Positions 32,421-35,855 of a stretch of 35,855 nucleotides of DNA are shown here, piece after piece. The position numbers and the translations under genes were made by a program. The notes below the pieces were generated by a model that was given only the letters and a program-made list of their open reading frames with translations, was not told the origin of the DNA and ran no database searches. The stretch lies in assembly GCA_910579655.1 (NCBI GenBank), contig CAJTVE010000030.1:1-35855 (forward strand), in the 5' to 3' direction. Numbering within the stretch: position 1 is the stretch's first letter; each line of letters starts with the position of its first letter. The DNA comes from an uncultured Allobaculum sp. Lineage in GTDB: Bacteria > Bacillota_I > Bacilli_A > Erysipelotrichales > Erysipelotrichaceae.

Positions 32421-33435
32421 AGGCATTTCCTTTCTTTTGGATTTCTCAATATCAAACGAATCACCAATGTCTTGAATACTAGCTTTGATCGTTTTTGAAA
32501 CCACAATCTTCCAACAGTTATCGCCCGACTGTCTGACAGAAGTCTGTCAGGGAAGAGTCTGTGATATCTGAACCTGCTTTTCGCTGGCGGTTACAGAAAA
32601 CTAAACATAGTGATGATTCATTACTAAAACTATCATAGACAAAAATTCCAGTGAAAAAACACTCTATCCATTCTGTCGCTTGCTTTGGTCAGAATCGTCT
32701 GCTTTTTGATCCATTCGTTCCAGAATCCCGAAACGGGCGCTACTCTTTAAACCTTGTTTCCGCACGATAACTGTCGAAGAAAACAAGAAAGCAGAAGAGA
32801 ATTGCGGGGAAACAAGGGCAAAAATCACTAAAACTGCCAGAATTCTATTGTAACCATTCTGTGCAAGATCAGGCAACCATTACTTAAAAGATGGTCATTA
32901 GCTTTTTCTAACTACAATAGTTTTCGTTGAATATTAGTCATGTTTTCAGGATTCGGTGAAAAAAGCAAACGGTCAAATGGTTAAATTTTTAAGTTTATGA
33001 AAAGAAATCTTCTGTTGAGGAGTCCATGCCCATCTTCTGACGGCCATCCGTAAAATAGTTCGAATTTTTATAAAAATTGACTCAGTCTCTCACCACTGGG
33101 TACGCAATCGGAAGGACTCGGTACGCGCCTCTTTTCTGGAATTATGTGAGCTTTATAATTAAAGAAGACATCAGCGTCTGTAGATTTAAAATCCGCAGAT
33201 CAGGATTGTCCAGAATGCTCATCTGATTTGAAAAAGGACAATGTTTGTGCTTATTTAAATGTTCATTAGAACTGTGCATAACAGGGCAGGGATAGGTAAA
33301 AATGATTTTCGGCTCATTCCATCCCCTTCCATCCTTTGAATGCCTCAATCCAGCCAAAAAGAGCGGTGGGATGAATAGAGCGGGCGAATCGGCGCATAAA
33401 GAAAATAGAAGAGAGAGAAAGTTGGGGGTACTATA
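32421..33435. promoter_or_regulatory. Kilobase intergenic region upstream of the LytTR/split-kinase operon
   Basis: There is no firmly supported gene. Elements seen: a hairpin or operator dyad CTGACAG-AAGT-CTGTCAG (32533-32550); AAAACTA repeated at 32597 and 32626; a possible minus-strand promoter (TTGCCT, 18 bases, TACAAT) near 32876-32847; a perfect 16-base palindrome AATTTTTATAAAAATT (33063-33078); GGTACGC repeated 21 bases apart (33099 and 33120); and TATAAT at 33154-33159. A weak minus-strand frame (32664-32876, TTG start) with a hydrophobic start lies in front of the operon. Confidence 0.45.
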
Positions 33436-33654
33436 ATGTTTATTGCTTATTCGACAAAGAATGGAAAGGTGTATGCCAGAGTGGTTCAGTCAAAATGGAA
33501 AAACGGGACAAGCCGGCAAATCGTCCTGAGAAATCTGGGTCTGGTCATTGATAAGGAAAAAGGTATTTACAGAAATCGCAAAGAGGGATTAATCTGTTAC
33601 AACCTGGAAAAGAACGAAATCCGCTCCTGTGAGCCGATATCTTCTAAAGGATAA
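33436..33654 (+). CDS. Short ORF resembling the N-terminus of IS1634/IS4-type transposases
   Basis: This 72-residue protein has a pattern I associate with the start of large IS1634-like DDE transposases: MFIAYSTKNGKVYARVV, then a basic RQIVLRNLG strand and the phrase DKEKGIYRNRKEGL. Those proteins run to 450-600 residues; here the frame stops at 72 with no catalytic DDE part nearby. A G-rich ribosome site (TTGGGGG) lies before the ATG, and a strong terminator follows 60 bases after the stop. It is therefore either a tidy remnant or a small stand-alone gene kept for another reason. Family assignment is from memory of motifs and is moderate at best. Confidence 0.55.
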   Translation: MFIAYSTKNGKVYARVVQSKWKNGTSRQIVLRNLGLVIDKEKGIYRNRKEGLICYNLEKNEIRSCEPISSKG

Positions 33655-33716
33655 AATCAAAAATAAGAATTAAAGAAAGACTACGAGTGAAGTGTGAACT
33701 GGTTAGAATGGGAAAA

Positions 33717-33776
33717 CTTCCCCTTCAGAAAATGTAAGGTGACCATACAGTTTCTGGAGGGGAAGCTTTTTCTTTT
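33717..33776 (+). terminator. Plus-strand terminator after the short transposase-like ORF
   Basis: CTTCCCCTTCAGAAA (33717-33731) pairs with TTTCTGGAGGGGAAG (33751-33765) with a single G-U pair, followed by CTTTTTCTTTT. Confidence 0.9.
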
Positions 33777-33781
33777 CAATG

Positions 33782-33808
33782 AAAAAAGATCCGGACGATC
33801 CGGATCTT
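33782..33808 (-). terminator. Minus-strand terminator of the second HAD gene
   Basis: AAGATCCGGA (33786-33795) and TCCGGATCTT (33799-33808) form a perfect stem around CGA. On the minus strand it runs into six Ts. Confidence 0.9.
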
Positions 33809-33831
33809 AAAGAAAGCGGGCAAAAAAGGAT

Positions 33832-34665
33832 TTAGCCAAAGTACGTCTCGATCCATTTGGCAATGCCGTCGTTTTCGTTGGTATCAGTGACAAAATCAGC
33901 TGCTTCTTTGACAACATCCACACTGTTGCCCATCGCTATTTTGGTTCCGGCTGCCCGAAACATCGGTAAATCATTCTGGGCATCTCCAATGGCCGCGATT
34001 TCGTCTTTTTCATAGCCTAACGCTTCAATGGCAGATCCTTTATTGGTATCTTTGGCGGTAAATTCATAGTAGAACGGAGAAGTAAACATCGAATCGAGAG
34101 TTTCTTTGAATGGTTCTGCAATTTCTTTCCAGTGATCTTTAAGGTATTCTTCATCGCCGGCCGTCAGAATTTTGGATGGCCGGAAGTTTACAGACTTTGC
34201 CAGATCGGAACTCTCTTTGAGCAGAAAGCCATTGCTGTGGGCTTCGTATTCAATCACGTTGAACTTTCTTCCCCCAGTGGTGATCATGCAGTCAAAGACG
34301 TTGTTAACTTGCATATAGTCACCATCTTCAATCATCGGCCGGACATTAAAGGCTTTCAGGTGTTCCAGAACAGCCTGGGCTTCTGCAACGGACAGCGCAT
34401 GTTCAAAAAGAACTTTACCGGTATTTATTTCTTCGGCTTTCGCTCCATTACTTGAAATCAGAAGGCCATGGTGTTTGTCCATCTCGAGCTGTCTGGCAAA
34501 TCGAAGCATCCCTTTGGCCGGACGACCGCTTGCCAGAGCGAGTCTGACCCCGTTATTTTGCAGATCGATGAGGGCTTTACAAGTTGCGGGGGAGATTTCC
34601 TTTTTGTTTGTGACCAGGGTGCCATCAATATCCATAATCAGCAGTTTGATTGGCTTTCTTTCCAT
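33832..34665 (-). CDS. Cof-type HAD family phosphatase
   Basis: This 277-residue HAD-superfamily phosphatase is of the Cof/YidA type with a C2 cap. Motif I is MDIDGTL (D12, D14), motif II Ser is in LASGRPAKG, motif III Lys is in DTNKGSAIEALG, and motif IV is IGDAQNDLPM. Its end (DTNENDGIAKWIETYF) is typical for the group. Likely substrates are sugar phosphates or similar metabolites. The frame is open to 34764, but AAAGGA 11 bases upstream favours ATG 34665 (ATG 34677 is almost on top of the ribosome site). It is monocistronic, with its own terminator. It is not closely similar in sequence to the HAD protein of the cda operon. Confidence 0.93.
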   Translation of the reverse strand: MERKPIKLLIMDIDGTLVTNKKEISPATCKALIDLQNNGVRLALASGRPAKGMLRFARQLEMDKHHGLLISSNGAKAEEINTGKVLFEHALSVAEAQAVLEHLKAFNVRPMIEDGDYMQVNNVFDCMITTGGRKFNVIEYEAHSNGFLLKESSDLAKSVNFRPSKILTAGDEEYLKDHWKEIAEPFKETLDSMFTSPFYYEFTAKDTNKGSAIEALGYEKDEIAAIGDAQNDLPMFRAAGTKIAMGNSVDVVKEAADFVTDTNENDGIAKWIETYFG

Positions 34666-35034
34666 ATCGAATTTCATCCTTTCTTTTTGAAAACCGTTTT
34701 CCAAATACGCAGGTGTCTTTCTATGTACTTTTAGATCTTTCAAAAGGATCCATTTATTCTGCATGAATGGAGTCCCTCTTCTTTACTATTGTCCTCAATT
34801 TTTCAAAAATGAACAGGGTGAAATTTGCCAGATTTAAAGCCGGACCATTTCAGAAAATTTATGTTGAAGAAGATTCGAATGTTCATGGAGAAATTTCGAA
34901 GAAGATCAAAAGGGGGCTGGTTAATGGAAAAAGGGGGAGATTGTAGCCGATGAGGCGCTGATAGAAAAACAGAGATAAAATAAGAGATAAAATAATATTA
35001 GAGAAAACGGCACCGACCAGAAAAGGAGCAAAGT
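34666..35034. promoter_or_regulatory. Divergent intergenic region before the 140-aa ORF
   Basis: No accepted gene. A perfect 12-base tandem repeat AGAGATAAAATA (34971-34982 and 34983-34994) lies 40-65 bases before the ATG at 35035 and supplies A+T-rich -10-like sequence. A 30-codon basic frame at 34861-34953 lacks a ribosome site. Confidence 0.45.
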
Positions 35035-35457
35035 ATGCGTATTGTTAAATCCTATAACAAACAGAATGATGTGACTTATGTTTATGAAGTTCTGGAGCAC
35101 ACCTATGATAAAGAAAAGAAATTTACCCGCTCCAAAAGACGGCTGATTGGCAAAATTGACCCTCAGACAGGTGACATTGTACCCACCGGCACCCGCGGCC
35201 GCAAAAATAAAACCGATGAACCGGTCGGACCGGATGGCAAAATCGATTATCAGCTGCGTTATCTCGAAGCCAAAACTGAACTGAAACGGGTCAGTGAGGA
35301 AAATGAAAAACTCAAAGCTCAAAATGAATGGCTCCAGAAGCAATACGATTTGTTGACCGAGGGACTCAGATCCCTGCTGGAGCAAAGTCAGAAGGATGGA
35401 AGTAAAGAGATGTCTACCAAACATACCTGTCAGGTGCCTGTCTATTCGGTCGATTGA
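35035..35457 (+). CDS. Small coiled-coil protein with transposase-N-terminus-like start
   Basis: This 140-residue protein starts with a short beta-type domain (1-about 60) carrying TYVYEVLEHTYDKEKK, RSKRRLIGKIDPQTGDIVPTG, a phrase I know from N-termini of IS1634-like transposases and from stand-alone Bacillota proteins. A basic GRKNK linker leads into a predicted parallel coiled coil (about 75-120: LEAKTELKRVSEENEKLKAQNEWLQKQ region) and a short tail with HTCQVPVYS. No DDE domain follows. AAAGGAG six bases before the ATG is a good start. It could be an accessory or regulatory DNA-binding protein, or a domesticated transposase fragment. Confidence 0.7.
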   Translation: MRIVKSYNKQNDVTYVYEVLEHTYDKEKKFTRSKRRLIGKIDPQTGDIVPTGTRGRKNKTDEPVGPDGKIDYQLRYLEAKTELKRVSEENEKLKAQNEWLQKQYDLLTEGLRSLLEQSQKDGSKEMSTKHTCQVPVYSVD

Positions 35458-35602
35458 TCGAAAAAGTTGACAAGCCGATCAGCAAAATGGTAAAAATACT
35501 GAGTTGGAAGTTTTGAACGAGATTACTGGAATTCGATCACTTTGATCTGAATGCGCTGAAGACACCAACTTGTGAATATTAAAAAACACTTCACAAAAAC
35601 GC

Positions 35603-35632
35603 TTGACTTGGGATACCTTCCGGTGTTATAGT
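35603..35632 (+). promoter_or_regulatory. rRNA promoter P1
   Basis: TTGACT (35603-35608), an 18-base spacer and TATAGT (35627-35632), preceded by an A+T-rich UP-like element. Confidence 0.75.
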
Positions 35633-35743
35633 AACTGAGCGTTAAGAAACGCGGCAACAAAGCTGTTGATCTGACGCAAATCATCTTTAGATATCGAAGG
35701 AATCATCGATTGTGAAAATATTAAAAATATTTCACAAAAGATA

Positions 35744-35772
35744 TTGACGAATGATCTGGCTGATGATAAGAT
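35744..35772 (+). promoter_or_regulatory. rRNA promoter P2
   Basis: TTGACG (35744-35749), a 17-base spacer and TAAGAT (35767-35772), preceded by a near-copy of the P1 upstream element. Confidence 0.75.
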
Positions 35773-35815
35773 AAACAAGCCTTGTGAGGGAAATCGATTC
35801 ACTCACAAACAGATG

Positions 35816-35855
35816 GCTCTTTGAAAACTCTGATTACAGACAATTCAATATTCGA
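35816..35855 (+). other. rRNA operon leader with boxA-like antitermination site
   Basis: GCTCTTTGAAAA (35816-35827) matches the boxA-type leader sequence found shortly before 16S rRNA in Bacillota. The window ends 28 bases later, so the 16S gene itself is not included. From 35458 to here there is no protein gene. Confidence 0.7.

Larger units (their letters stand above)
35570..35808 (+). repeat. Three TTGTGAR-N13/14-YTCACAA dyads in the rRNA leader
   Basis: Dyad 1 is TTGTGAA 35570-35576 with TTCACAA 35590-35596. Dyad 2 is TTGTGAA 35710-35716 with TTCACAA 35731-35737. Dyad 3 is TTGTGAG 35782-35788 with CTCACAA 35802-35808. The first two enclose A+T-rich AATATTAAAAA and each ends exactly six bases before a TTGAC -35 box. 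Confidence 0.7.

Noticed and set aside
34861..34953. 30-codon basic peptide frame
   Set aside because: Lys/Arg-rich and tempting as a small peptide, but no ribosome site precedes the ATG.
1..35855. CRISPR arrays, prophage or complete insertion sequences
   Set aside because: No regularly spaced repeats with spacers, phage structural or integrase genes, or full transposase were seen.

Overview
The window looks like a piece of chromosome from a low-to-mid GC Bacillota, most likely an Erysipelotrichia-type gut or oral bacterium. This is inferred from gene content (cdaA-cdaR-glmM cluster, class II aldolase, BrnQ, AgrA/LytTR regulators), strong GGAGG-type ribosome sites and many short hairpin-plus-T terminators. 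No tRNA or rRNA gene lies inside. The last 300 bases look like an rRNA operon leader (tandem promoters and a boxA-like site), so 16S rRNA probably starts just past the right edge.

Layout. 1-5.9 kb, minus strand: a small secreted protein, then a four-gene operon (response regulator, histidine kinase, ABC ATPase, large FtsX-type permease). 6.5-10.4 kb, plus: class II fructose-bisphosphate aldolase, then an S9 peptidase overlapping a free-standing IIA(Glc)-like PTS protein. 10.8-13.1 kb, plus: MurA-type enolpyruvyl transferase and an orphan LytTR regulator. 13.3-14.1 kb, minus: a 71-aa membrane protein and a low-molecular-weight tyrosine phosphatase. 14.7-18.9 kb, plus: Cof-type HAD phosphatase, CdaA, CdaR, GlmM (c-di-AMP and cell wall precursor supply). 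19.0-22.3 kb, plus: an OmpR-type two-component system translationally coupled to a Gfo/Idh oxidoreductase. 22.6-24.7 kb, plus: M42-type aminopeptidase and a PHP phosphatase. 24.9-27.2 kb, minus: short BrnQ and an AraC regulator. 27.2-28.9 kb is gene-poor. 28.9-32.4 kb, minus: a sugar/maltose O-acetyltransferase and a three-gene signalling operon in which the histidine and ATPase parts of an AgrC-like kinase sit on two separate membrane proteins. 32.4-35.9 kb: a long non-coding stretch, two short transposase-N-terminus-like ORFs around a second HAD phosphatase, and the rRNA leader.

The most unusual items are the split sensor kinase (29948-32420), the IIA(Glc)-like protein whose second conserved histidine is glutamine (9949-10440), repeated TTGTGAR...YTCACAA dyads in the rRNA leader (35570-35808), the repeat-rich promoter region of the secreted protein (508-593), and the structured leader between cdaR and glmM. 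All family assignments come from motifs read by eye; no database search was possible.
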